A DNA stretch of 64,000 bases, from NCBI GenBank assembly GCA_017415715.1, contig JAFQFD010000005.1, positions 33,691 to 97,690 of the forward strand. The letters run 5' to 3'. The DNA comes from Bacteroidales bacterium (GTDB lineage Bacteria; Bacteroidota; Bacteroidia; Bacteroidales; UBA932). Positions 37,242-44,520 of the stretch are shown here, piece by piece. Both the position numbers and the translations under genes were made by a program. The notes beneath the pieces were generated by a model, which saw only the letters and a list, made by a program, of their open reading frames with translations, did no database searches and was not told the DNA's origin. Positions within the stretch are counted from its first letter, which is position 1. Each line of letters starts with the position of its first letter.

Positions 37242-38087
37242 CTATCGTTTATTCTTTACAATTTCACAAAGACTGGCCAAAGAGTGATGAAACTGCATCT
37301 GCTTTTGATGCCACTGAACAAAACCAAATGGCATTAAAATAGTGCTTCCTCCCGTCCTCTTACCAGGAACAACCATATCCAAATGCGATGAAATAGCCTC
37401 TCTGATATCTGATATAGAGAAAATAACATCGAAATCATCTTCTCCAAGATAATTCACATACCAAACATAATCTGCCCAATCATCAGAGTTCAGTGCCAAG
37501 CCTCTAGAGAAACAGTATTCCGCTATATTAGCGGCATTATCCTTAAACCACTGTAACAAACGATCTGCTTTCTCTTTATCCATTTTTACCAACGAATCCC
37601 AAACAAGGCGACCCTTTCTGTTTTGATAGCCAATCAGCTTATCATCCTGCCCTGCTGTGATTGCTGGATTTTTAAGAAGCTTTAATGTGTCTGTGTGGCC
37701 ATAGAAATATAACTTCAATGAATCCTTTATATCATCAGGAATGACAACAGAATACTGTTTTTCAAATCCCGCCACAAATCTATCAACCCCAATAAGGTAG
37801 ACCTGGCCACCTGAACTTTTCTTTATTGATATTCTTACTTTGCCACCGTCAACCAATTCAAGAACTAAATCCGTTTTGGATTTAGTATGGCCACCAAGGA
37901 CGCACTCCACATCTGTTTCACCCAAACCGCCTACATTCGCACTCTTGATTTCACCAATTCCCAATCTAGCCGAAAACTCAGAGCAAAACTCCTTATCTTC
38001 AAACATATGTTCAACTTTTGTCTCATTCTCGTGACCTGATAATTTTGCGTGCTTCCAGCCTGTAGCACGATCTCTTCCGTTATTCAT
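37242..38087 (-). CDS. Putative type II restriction endonuclease
   Basis: 281 residues. A PD-(D/E)xK-like core is visible: GLGETDVECVLGG, then SKTDLVLELVDGGKVRISIKK, which supplies the acidic and lysine residues of the nuclease fold. It lies directly downstream of a C-protein gene (3-base gap) and divergent from a cytosine-C5 methyltransferase gene, the classic layout of controller-regulated type II systems. The recognition sequence is not predictable. Base composition is more AT-rich than in the preceding core genes. Confidence 0.68.
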   Translation of the reverse strand: MNNGRDRATGWKHAKLSGHENETKVEHMFEDKEFCSEFSARLGIGEIKSANVGGLGETDVECVLGGHTKSKTDLVLELVDGGKVRISIKKSSGGQVYLIGVDRFVAGFEKQYSVVIPDDIKDSLKLYFYGHTDTLKLLKNPAITAGQDDKLIGYQNRKGRLVWDSLVKMDKEKADRLLQWFKDNAANIAEYCFSRGLALNSDDWADYVWYVNYLGEDDFDVIFSISDIREAISSHLDMVVPGKRTGGSTILMPFGFVQWHQKQMQFHHSLASLCEIVKNKR

Positions 38088-38090
38088 GAT

Positions 38091-38312
38091 TTATTCGAAA
38101 AAATAAGACATATCCTTGCCGTATCTCTTTGCCAAGTGATACAACATAATTGCAGAAACATTTATTTCTGCATTCTCTATTTTAGAAAGGTGACTTTGAG
38201 TTATAAGACCCTCTTTCTGTAAATCAGCTTGCTTTATACCTAGTTCAGTACGAACATGATACAACTTACCCGCTAATTTTAGTTTTTCCCGGCTTAATTC
38301 TGATGCTTTCAT
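38091..38312 (-). CDS. Controller (C) protein of the restriction-modification system, XRE HTH
   Basis: 73 residues, almost entirely an XRE helix-turn-helix (LYHVRTELGIKQADLQKEGL, then SHLSKIENAEINVSAIMLYHLAKRYG). The small size and its place ahead of the endonuclease gene match C proteins, which delay endonuclease expression until the host is methylated. An operator-like palindrome lies 27 bases upstream. A -7 box TACATTTG lies on the minus strand at 38317-38324, unusually close to the start. Confidence 0.8.
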   Translation of the reverse strand: MKASELSREKLKLAGKLYHVRTELGIKQADLQKEGLITQSHLSKIENAEINVSAIMLYHLAKRYGKDMSYFFE

Positions 38313-38338
38313 ATTGCAAATGTAAGAAAGTGACCTTT

Positions 38339-38357
38339 ATATTCCATATTGGAATAT
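38339..38357. promoter_or_regulatory. C-box-like operator between the C and M genes
   Basis: A perfect inverted repeat with 8-base arms, ATATTCCA-TAT-TGGAATAT. It overlaps the -33 region of the methyltransferase promoter and lies just upstream of the C-gene -7 box, so one bound C dimer could regulate both directions. Confidence 0.7.
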
Positions 38358-38378
38358 TTGTAATATTTACTATCTTTG
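38349..38378 (+). promoter_or_regulatory. Promoter of the methyltransferase gene (TTG-N19-TATCTTTG)
   Basis: TTG at 38349-38351 and TATCTTTG at 38371-38378 with a 19-base spacer. It is 25 bases upstream of the start, and the TTG lies inside the operator. Confidence 0.75.
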
Positions 38379-38403
38379 CACCGGAATTATAAATGCTATT
38401 GAA

Positions 38404-39561
38404 ATGTCTTATAAAGTAGTTGATTTATTCGCTGGTGTTGGAGGACTTAGTTACGGTTTTGCACACGATAGTGACTTTGAAATCGTAGCAGCTAACGAGA
38501 TCTTGGAGCCAATGGCAAGAGCATACAGTGCTAACCACCCAGGAGTCAAAATGTACAACAAGGATATCAAGGATTTCAGTATAGAAGACCTCAAGAAAGA
38601 CCTCGGTATTGAAAAGGGCGATATCGATATTGTAGTTGGCGGCCCTCCTTGTCAGGCTTACTCAACTGTCGGAAAGAGAATGCTTGACGATCCAAGAGGA
38701 AAACTATTCCAGGAGTACTTTAGAATATTGAGCGAAGTAAGACCTCAGATTTTCGTATATGAAAATGTCAAAGGACTTCTTTCTATGCAAGGAGGAAACC
38801 TGATTAAACAAATTCAGGAACTTTTTGAAAGCATTGGATATACAGTTCAGAAGAAGCTTCTTAATGCAGCTGATTATGGTGCAGCACAGATAAGAGAGCG
38901 TATCATTATTGTAGGAACATTAAATGGATATAAATTCAAATACCCAAAGCCTACGCATTACGATCCGCTCACAAATCCTTCAAACCCAGACGGCCTGAAG
39001 CCGTATGTAACTCTTGGAGAAGCCTTAGGCGATTTACCGTCTATTCAGTCTGGAGAAAGCGGAACAGAGTATGCTTGTGAGCCACAGAACGACTTCCAGA
39101 GATTGATGAGAGCTAATGCACCTGAAAAGATCGCTGAACACGAGACATCAAAGAATAACGACAGGATGATTGCTCTTATGAAAGCACTTCCAGATGGCGG
39201 ATCTCCTAAAGATGTACCTGAAGAATTAAGGCCGACAAGCGGATTTGCTAATACATATTGTAGACTATGGTGGAATCGTCCAAGCACTACAATTACTCGT
39301 AACTTAGGTTGTCCGTCTTCTTCGAGGTGTATTCACCCTAAAGACGCAAGACCACTGACAACTAGAGAAGGTGCACGCCTCCAAGGATTCCCAGATGATT
39401 ATATTTTTTGCGGTTCAAGAGCTGAAAAGCACTTGCAAATAGGAAACGCTGTTCCTACATTCTTGTCTAGGGCAATTAAAGACGCTGTAAAAAGGTGCTT
39501 GAAAGGAGAAAACAAGGACGACGATAATGATATAACCATCCTCGAGCCTACTCTATTCTAA
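38404..39561 (+). CDS. DNA (cytosine-5)-methyltransferase
   Basis: 385 residues with the ordered C5-methyltransferase motifs: I (DLFAGVGGLSYGF), IV (GGPPCQAYSTVGKR, catalytic Cys), VI (YENVKGLL), VIII (QIRERIIIVG), IX (TREGARLQGFPDDY) and X (QIGNAVPTFLSRAI). The target-recognition domain lies at about 200-300. It protects host DNA from the divergently encoded endonuclease. A strong terminator follows 7 bases after the stop. Confidence 0.94.
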   Translation: MSYKVVDLFAGVGGLSYGFAHDSDFEIVAANEILEPMARAYSANHPGVKMYNKDIKDFSIEDLKKDLGIEKGDIDIVVGGPPCQAYSTVGKRMLDDPRGKLFQEYFRILSEVRPQIFVYENVKGLLSMQGGNLIKQIQELFESIGYTVQKKLLNAADYGAAQIRERIIIVGTLNGYKFKYPKPTHYDPLTNPSNPDGLKPYVTLGEALGDLPSIQSGESGTEYACEPQNDFQRLMRANAPEKIAEHETSKNNDRMIALMKALPDGGSPKDVPEELRPTSGFANTYCRLWWNRPSTTITRNLGCPSSSRCIHPKDARPLTTREGARLQGFPDDYIFCGSRAEKHLQIGNAVPTFLSRAIKDAVKRCLKGENKDDDNDITILEPTLF

Positions 39562-39568
39562 AACAATA

Positions 39569-39607
39569 AGAGCCTTTGGTCAATTATACCAAAGGCTCTA
39601 TTTTTTC
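39569..39607 (+). terminator. Terminator of the methyltransferase gene
   Basis: A 12-bp perfect stem (AGAGCCTTTGGT / ACCAAAGGCTCT) with a 7-base loop, followed by ATTTTTTC. Confidence 0.9.
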
Positions 39608-39614
39608 ACTGAGG

Positions 39615-39809
39615 CTATTCACCCCAGCTGCTATTACCGCCGCACATGGTGCCTAATACATCAATACAAAGAACAAGAAAGATTATAACTCCAAACATAG
39701 CACAATAGATTTTGCCACAAATAAAAGCTTCGCTTGTGCCAAGCCAGAACACAAACAAAGAAAAAACACAAAATAGTTGAAAAAGACCTGCTATTTTCTT
39801 GACATCTAT
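39615..39809 (-). pseudogene. Hydrophobic reading frame without a start codon
   Basis: About 65 codons on the minus strand ending in TAG at 39615 encode two hydrophobic stretches (LFQLFCVFSLFVFWLG and FGVIIFLVLCIDVLG). A stop lies upstream before any ATG, so it is probably the remnant of a small membrane protein next to the amidase fragment. Confidence 0.3.
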
Positions 39810-40291
39810 GCAGAAAGATATTCAACATGAGTATCCATAAAGAAATTCTCTGTCAACACAGCAGGGCACCAGGACTTACGCAAAATATAGAACTGTTCTT
39901 CCCAGTCAGAATCCCCATCAGAAAAATCCGTTCTGATCCTTCTACCAGGAACGTTCTTTATTGCCGACTCACACAGACATTCAGCCAAACTATCAGACTC
40001 CGTCTGCCCTGAACATGTAAAGACACTCCATCCCGTCGCATTGAGCCATTTCATGCCGTTTCCTGCTGCGTTCACATGAATACTTACCACGATTACATTT
40101 TTCTTACCCAAAGCCAAACAATGGGCATTTATACGCCTAACTCGTTCAGCCAAAGGAATATCATCATCTTCCGGGACCAGTAATTCTTCGTCGAGATTTC
40201 GGTATAGCAGATCACGCCCCGTTTCCCATGCTGTACTGATATCCAAGGGCTGGCAAGAGTTCATAAACTGAACAGAGGTTAAGCGCATCAC
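39806..40291 (-). pseudogene. N-acetylmuramoyl-L-alanine amidase fragment
   Basis: 161 codons carrying the middle and end of an amidase_3 domain: VVSIHVNAAG, then SDGDSDWEEQFYILR and CPAVLTENFFMD. The N-terminal zinc-ligand block (a D/N-GHG-type motif) is absent because the 5' end runs into direct repeat DR-B. The C-terminus stops earlier than in intact relatives. Peptidoglycan amidases of this type are common in Bacteroidetes mobile elements. A second decayed amidase lies at 50540. Confidence 0.72.
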
Positions 40292-40432
40292 ATTTTATAA
40301 CCTCCTATCAATCAGCTACTTACAAATCAGTATGTGTTTAACCCCTGCTTTAAAGTAGGGGTTAAGTGCAGCTCAACTTATAACTAAATGGAAATCAAGG
40401 CATTACAAAACAACCTGTGTTTAACCCCATGA
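40275..40432. repeat. Right copy of the ~157-bp direct repeat (DR-B)
   Basis: Same orientation as DR-A (35908-36064) and about 85% identical, including the 30-bp imperfect palindrome at about 40337-40367. It replaces the 5' half of the amidase gene. Confidence 0.85.
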
Positions 40433-40636
40433 ACCAGATCGAAAATGTGGGATCAATGTGGGCAAAATTGAGGCGCCTGGCATACGATGAATGCGAGACG
40501 TACTGAAACAGGCTGAGACAAACTGTTATCAAAAAGCAGCCCCAATGTAGCCCCGTTTCTCAGAATATAGGATTGCCTATAAAAAGACTAAACCCGAATG
40601 TTTGATTGCTCAGGGACATCCGGGGATTTCGTTTTC
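40433..40636. other. Intergenic stretch right of DR-B
   Basis: No credible reading frame. A CCCGAATGT / ACATCCGGG inverted repeat near 40590-40625 could terminate the minus-strand HepT transcript. Confidence 0.35.
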
Positions 40637-40893
40637 TTATTCTATTTCAGCGAGATATTTCTCGACTTGTTCTTTAAGAGGCAGAAGGTCTTGTTCTATA
40701 ACATTCCAGACTTCTTCGGGATCCACCTGGTAATAACCGTGAACCAGAAAATGTCTCATTGCTACGATGACCTTCAAGTTTGTGTCCGGGTGGGCTTCTT
40801 TAAAATCAAGACTGAGCATATATGATGCTTCTCATATGCGATGGCTTGAAGAATATGCTCCAAGCGACCTCTGCCCCTAACTTGCTCTCTCAT
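40637..40893 (-). pseudogene. HepT-like HEPN toxin gene, internally deleted and frameshifted
   Basis: An ATG at 40893, inside the end of the mntA-like gene, begins the expected HepT N-terminus (MREQVRGRGRLEHILQAIAY). That frame is then lost. From 40819 a different frame encodes the C-terminal half (LDFKEAHPDTNLKVIVAMRH, FLVHGYYQVDPEEVW) with the RX4H RNase motif. About 35-40 residues of the middle helices are missing and the halves are out of frame by 2. The toxin is therefore probably inactive. Confidence 0.75.
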
Positions 40894-41185
40894 ATATCAG
40901 AATCTTGTCGTTGTTAGCCGTACGTTCAGCGAAAGATAATAAAGTACCTTCAGTAATCAGATCCACATCGAAACCAAGAATCTCGCTCAACTCCAGTGAA
41001 ATTTCAGCATGTCTCATCAGACTGACCTTGGCCTCTTTATCGAAGACTACCAGTATATCGATATCACTTCCGCTATGCGCCTCTCCCCTGGCATAAGAGC
41101 CAAACACCCATGCCTTCACAATCGGTTGGGTTGCGAAATAACGTACTATCTTGTCTGTAAGACTCTTATCCATAGCAACTGGCAT
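40877..41185 (-). CDS. MntA-like nucleotidyltransferase antitoxin
   Basis: 102 residues of the minimal nucleotidyltransferase fold. The active-site signature is GSYARGEAHSGSDIDILV (GS...DxD) with a third acidic residue in FDVDLI. In HepT/MntA modules this protein AMPylates and silences the HEPN RNase. The start could be Met1 or Met5. It overlaps the N-terminus of the broken hepT gene by 17 bases, as in intact pairs. Confidence 0.85.
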   Translation of the reverse strand: MPVAMDKSLTDKIVRYFATQPIVKAWVFGSYARGEAHSGSDIDILVVFDKEAKVSLMRHAEISLELSEILGFDVDLITEGTLLSFAERTANNDKILIYERAS

Positions 41186-41223
41186 TTCTGCAAATATAAA
41201 GATCTTTCGTTTTATTGCAAAAA

Positions 41224-41446
41224 ATGTGCGACTCGACCTACACGTAAGCAGGATAACGTTCGAGGGCGGCGACTTGCACTATCGACTACGGCACTGAGGT
41301 CGCCGCCCCTGCACCCGGAGGACCGCCTTCAACGAGCAAGTCTCTTGGCTTTTTGTAAAAAAGACGAGAGTCTTGCGGCGGCCCGGAGTAATAGTTAGGT
41401 CGCCTTCTTTGATCTTCTTGAAGTCAAAGAGGGCGACACCGCTTTA
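41224..41446 (+). ncRNA. Structured element, copy 2 (5'-truncated)
   Basis: A 223-nt match to copies 1 and 3 that begins at GTGCGAC, so it lacks the first ~30 bases. It retains CGTTCGAGG, GGCGACTTGCACT, GGTCGCCGCC and ACCGCTT. Helices: CCGCC (41323) with GGCGG (41377), and TCGCC (41400) with GGCGA (41432). Both differ from copy 1 by compensatory changes. Confidence 0.75.
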
Positions 41447-41550
41447 ATAAAAACACACGAAGTTCAAGATGATGACCTGTCACATGTTTGCCGATGTCTT
41501 AATTATCAATTCCTGCGGAATGATTATATTTGCAGAAATGGTAAATAACA

Positions 41551-41859
41551 ATGCGAAGAGAACATATCATAGATGCTATTAGAACCGGTCTTTCGAGCCT
41601 GAATACTGGTGTTGAAGTGCGTCTTTATGGCTCTGAAGCAAGAGGTGAGGCACACGAAAAGTCAGATATTGATCTGCTTGTGCTTGTTCCTATGGATAAG
41701 GCAACATTGCAGGACGAACTTGAAATCACAGCTCCGTTGTATGATGTCGAATTACAGACCGGAGTCTTGATCAATGCTTTGATTCTTCCGAAACGAGAAT
41801 GGGGCCGGAAAGTAACGCCATTTTATGAGAATGTAATGCAAGATTCGATAGTCTTGTGA
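41551..41859 (+). CDS. Orphan minimal nucleotidyltransferase (MNT)
   Basis: 102 residues with GSEARGEAHEKSDIDLLVLV, the GS...DxD site of MNT antitoxins, and a later acidic stretch (YDVELQTGVLINALIL). Relatives are normally followed by a HEPN gene, but here a terminator hairpin comes 33 bases after the stop. A -7 box TATATTTG lies at 41525-41532. It is a different subgroup from the MntA-like gene at 40877. Confidence 0.8.
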   Translation: MRREHIIDAIRTGLSSLNTGVEVRLYGSEARGEAHEKSDIDLLVLVPMDKATLQDELEITAPLYDVELQTGVLINALILPKREWGRKVTPFYENVMQDSIVL

Positions 41860-41891
41860 AATAGTATCTATTCCGCAGATAACTAATGCAG

Positions 41892-41911
41892 ATGCCCGGT
41901 TAAAGCCGGGC
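41892..41911 (+). terminator. Terminator of the orphan MNT gene
   Basis: GCCCGG-TTAAA-GCCGGGC stem-loop, followed by ATTATTGTG. The T-tract is weak. Confidence 0.55.
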
Positions 41912-42012
41912 ATTATTGTGATACCAAACAACACTCTCAATGACTCTGGAGAGTGAAAAGGATGCGAGGACGTTTGTCAATCGCCGTTTTTCAAAACAAA
42001 AACTTGTAAATG

Positions 42013-42358
42013 TTTGTCAATCTATGGAAAATTATTTCTACATTTGTCCTGCTTAGCTAGCCCGATATGGGTTGGGTGGGCGAAAATACATACGAAGACG
42101 TTACTTGACGTATATCTTCTCAACTCAAACTTCGCAACTTTGAAATCAGAAAGAAGATACGGCAACGGGAACGTCCATATCGGTGATGACGATTCAGTCA
42201 CTGCGCTTTTGGCGTGGAGTTTCTGCATATCATCCCTGACGTGGGCTAGCTGCGTTGCTTATCCTTTCTGATTGGCAGCGAAGGCCTGAGTTGAGGATGA
42301 GCAAAAGTAAAACTCCCACGTCTTTTTTTATGCCTGTCCGCTGGGGAGTTTCGGACGC
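42013..42358 (+). promoter_or_regulatory. Promoter and ~300-nt structured leader of the secreted-protein operon
   Basis: TACATTTG lies at 42039-42046 with a TTTG 22 bases upstream. The transcript would carry about 305 untranslated bases before the ATG at 42359. AAACTCCCA (about 42310) can pair with TGGGGAGTTT just before the start codon, around a T-rich loop. An 85-codon frame at 42014 overlaps this leader but resembles no protein. Confidence 0.5.
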
Positions 42359-43408
42359 ATGAAAAAGCTAATGATGAAACGATTCGCATTGCTGTTTGCA
42401 ACTCTCTTTACAATTGGCATCTGCATCACACATGGCCAAAATTATCCTTCCGAGTGGAAGCAGTACACAACATCAGGATACATATCGGATATCCAGCATG
42501 ATAAGAATCTGTATAATCGGACAGAAACAGATTTCAAGAATTATCTTACAAATATTGCACGAACAAATATCGCGAAGCAGGTGCAGATAAGAATTTCGGA
42601 TTATGCATCATTGAATAAGGTGTCTTTGAATGGCAGAACGAGTACGAGTTATTCATCTTCAACTCAATTCTCCACTGACCTTAACATAAAACTGGTAGAA
42701 ATCAAATCTTATTATAATTCCTTTACCAAAGAAGGATATGCAATAGCTTATATCAACAAGGCAAAAGCTGCATCAACCTATGTGAAAGAAGTCAGAATAA
42801 TCTTCAATAGAATAAGTAATGCAATAGCTGTTGCTGATACTTATGTGTCAACAGGCTTCAAAACCAAAGCCCGCACGGAATTGGAGAATGCCAGATATGA
42901 ATTTGCGAATTTGGAAGAGCCGTTCTTCTGGCTCGCAATTTTTGACTACTCTGAATATGATCTGAATGAACTTCTGTCTGAAAGAACAATGTTGGAGCAG
43001 GCGCTTACCCGTAAACTATCGGAGTTGCAGCATGGAATAAATATCTATGTACAATGTTCGGCAGATATGTTTGGTGTTCAATATCAGCAACTTTCAGGCG
43101 ATGTTAAAGAGACCCTTTCATCAATTGGATGTAATTTCTGTAATGATTCATATAGTGCCGATTGGATTGTTGTTATACGTTCTGCTGCAGAAGAGTATAA
43201 TCATGTCAATATAGGAGGTAATTCAGCTTACTTCTCTTATGTTCATGCGAATGTTTCCATCACGAAAACTGCCACCGGACAAAAAATATATGAAGGAGAA
43301 ATATCAGAGAAAGGAAGTCATACACACAATTATAATCAGGCTGCAAGAGATGGATATAAACGTATATCGAAACAGATTTCAGATATATTGCTAAAAAACA
43401 TAAAATAA
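42359..43408 (+). CDS. Secreted LPP20-like protein
   Basis: 349 residues with a signal peptide ending near ITHGQ (~residue 27). The mature start PSEWKQYTTSGYISDIQHDK and the following NYLTNIARTNIAKQVQIRIS resemble the LPP20 lipoprotein domain, though without a lipobox cysteine. The C-terminal half (YSADWIVVIRSAAEEYNHVN, TATGQKIYEGEIS) looks like a second LPP20/CsgG-type alpha/beta domain. An alternative start is Met5. It is the first of four coupled secreted-protein genes. Confidence 0.6.
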   Translation: MKKLMMKRFALLFATLFTIGICITHGQNYPSEWKQYTTSGYISDIQHDKNLYNRTETDFKNYLTNIARTNIAKQVQIRISDYASLNKVSLNGRTSTSYSSSTQFSTDLNIKLVEIKSYYNSFTKEGYAIAYINKAKAASTYVKEVRIIFNRISNAIAVADTYVSTGFKTKARTELENARYEFANLEEPFFWLAIFDYSEYDLNELLSERTMLEQALTRKLSELQHGINIYVQCSADMFGVQYQQLSGDVKETLSSIGCNFCNDSYSADWIVVIRSAAEEYNHVNIGGNSAYFSYVHANVSITKTATGQKIYEGEISEKGSHTHNYNQAARDGYKRISKQISDILLKNIK

Positions 43409-43932
43409 TGAAAAAACTATTACTACTTGCTGTACTATTGATGATTCCGACTGTTTTCTATGGTCAGAATACGGAAAAGAAGATAGCGATACTCGAAATT
43501 GTTGACCGCGACGAAAATGTTTCTCAGGGCATGAAATTGATGCTCAGAGGTCGCTTGACAGCGGCAGTGACGGCAACTCCTGGGTATGCTGGCTTGGACA
43601 GAGTTGATATGGATGCAGTCCTTGCTGAACACAATTTTCAGAGAAGCGGGATGGTTGCTGAGAAATATATCAAGCAATTAGGAGAAGCAATAGGAGCTGA
43701 TTATGTTATGATTGCAGAAGCAGCCTGGTTCAACTCATATAAGACTGAACTTGTAATCTCAGCAAAACTGATTGATGTTGAGTCCTTTCAAGTTGTCAAG
43801 ACTGCAATGGTAAACACTCCAGTAAGTTCAGCTTCAGTAGATGAAAACTGTCGTGCTTTAGCTAAAAAGTTACTGAAACCATCTAATTCTTTCCAACAGA
43901 CCCCTGGTAGTGGATATATACCGAAATATTAA
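43408..43932 (+). CDS. Secreted CsgG/LpoB-fold protein, short
   Basis: 174 residues: signal peptide (MKKLLLLAVLLMIPTVFYG), then KIAILEIVDRDENV, the FQRSGMVAEKYIKQLGEAIG segment and ADYVMIAEAAW. This order matches the CsgG/penicillin-binding-protein-activator fold (GxxxGADYVLxG-like). Its start shares one base with the previous stop (TAATG). Its homology to the N-terminal domain of the gene at 44521 shows an internal duplication of the operon. Confidence 0.65.
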   Translation: MKKLLLLAVLLMIPTVFYGQNTEKKIAILEIVDRDENVSQGMKLMLRGRLTAAVTATPGYAGLDRVDMDAVLAEHNFQRSGMVAEKYIKQLGEAIGADYVMIAEAAWFNSYKTELVISAKLIDVESFQVVKTAMVNTPVSSASVDENCRALAKKLLKPSNSFQQTPGSGYIPKY

Positions 43933-43949
43933 TTTAAAATCAGATAGAT

Positions 43950-44513
43950 ATGAAGACTTTTATTTTTGCATTAATGCTATTTGCATCTTTGAGCATTTCA
44001 GCGCAGACCTATTCCAGAAATACAGAAAACATTCAGCTCCATGGTCTGGAAATGGTGGAGACTTTGAGTGATGATGGAATGAGAATCATCAAGATGCCGT
44101 TCAAGTGGTTTGCTGGTATCGGAGAGGCAGATGACAAGCAGATTGCAATAGAAATTGCTCAGAGAGAGGCACAGTCTGCTGTTTCACGCATTATCAGAAA
44201 TGAAGTGATAGACCAGGCAGCAAAATTAAGTGTAGATGTGAATGGCAGAGTATGCCAGGCTTTGGTATCATCCTGGGAACAGTATTCTCATAGCATTCTT
44301 GTAGGCTGTGAGCCATTCGGAAATACGGAAGTTCAATACAACTCCAATACAGGAATGTATAAGGTGAAGGCGAAAATCGGTATTCAAGGAGACAGATTCA
44401 AGAAAATGATGAACGAGTACAAGGAAAGGACACCTGAAGATCTGACACCAATTGAGGTACAGCAGTTCATTCAGATAAATCAGACTGTGGTAAGTGTAAT
44501 AATTTCAGAGTAG
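43950..44513 (+). CDS. Secreted protein, LPP20-like
   Basis: 187 residues with a signal peptide (MKTFIFALMLFASLSISAQ). The mature part (FKWFAGIGEADDKQIAIEIA, QREAQSAVSRIIRNEVIDQA) has the helical stretch and the closing beta segment (GMYKVKAKIGIQGDRFKKMM) seen in LPP20-family domains. Function unknown. It alternates with CsgG-like genes in the operon. Confidence 0.5.
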   Translation: MKTFIFALMLFASLSISAQTYSRNTENIQLHGLEMVETLSDDGMRIIKMPFKWFAGIGEADDKQIAIEIAQREAQSAVSRIIRNEVIDQAAKLSVDVNGRVCQALVSSWEQYSHSILVGCEPFGNTEVQYNSNTGMYKVKAKIGIQGDRFKKMMNEYKERTPEDLTPIEVQQFIQINQTVVSVIISE

Positions 44514-44520
44514 GTAATTT

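Noticed and set aside
42014-42271. 85-codon plus-strand frame in the leader of the secreted-protein operon
   Set aside because: Composition is not protein-like (many Trp, Cys and Ser, no domain), and it coincides with a structured leader.
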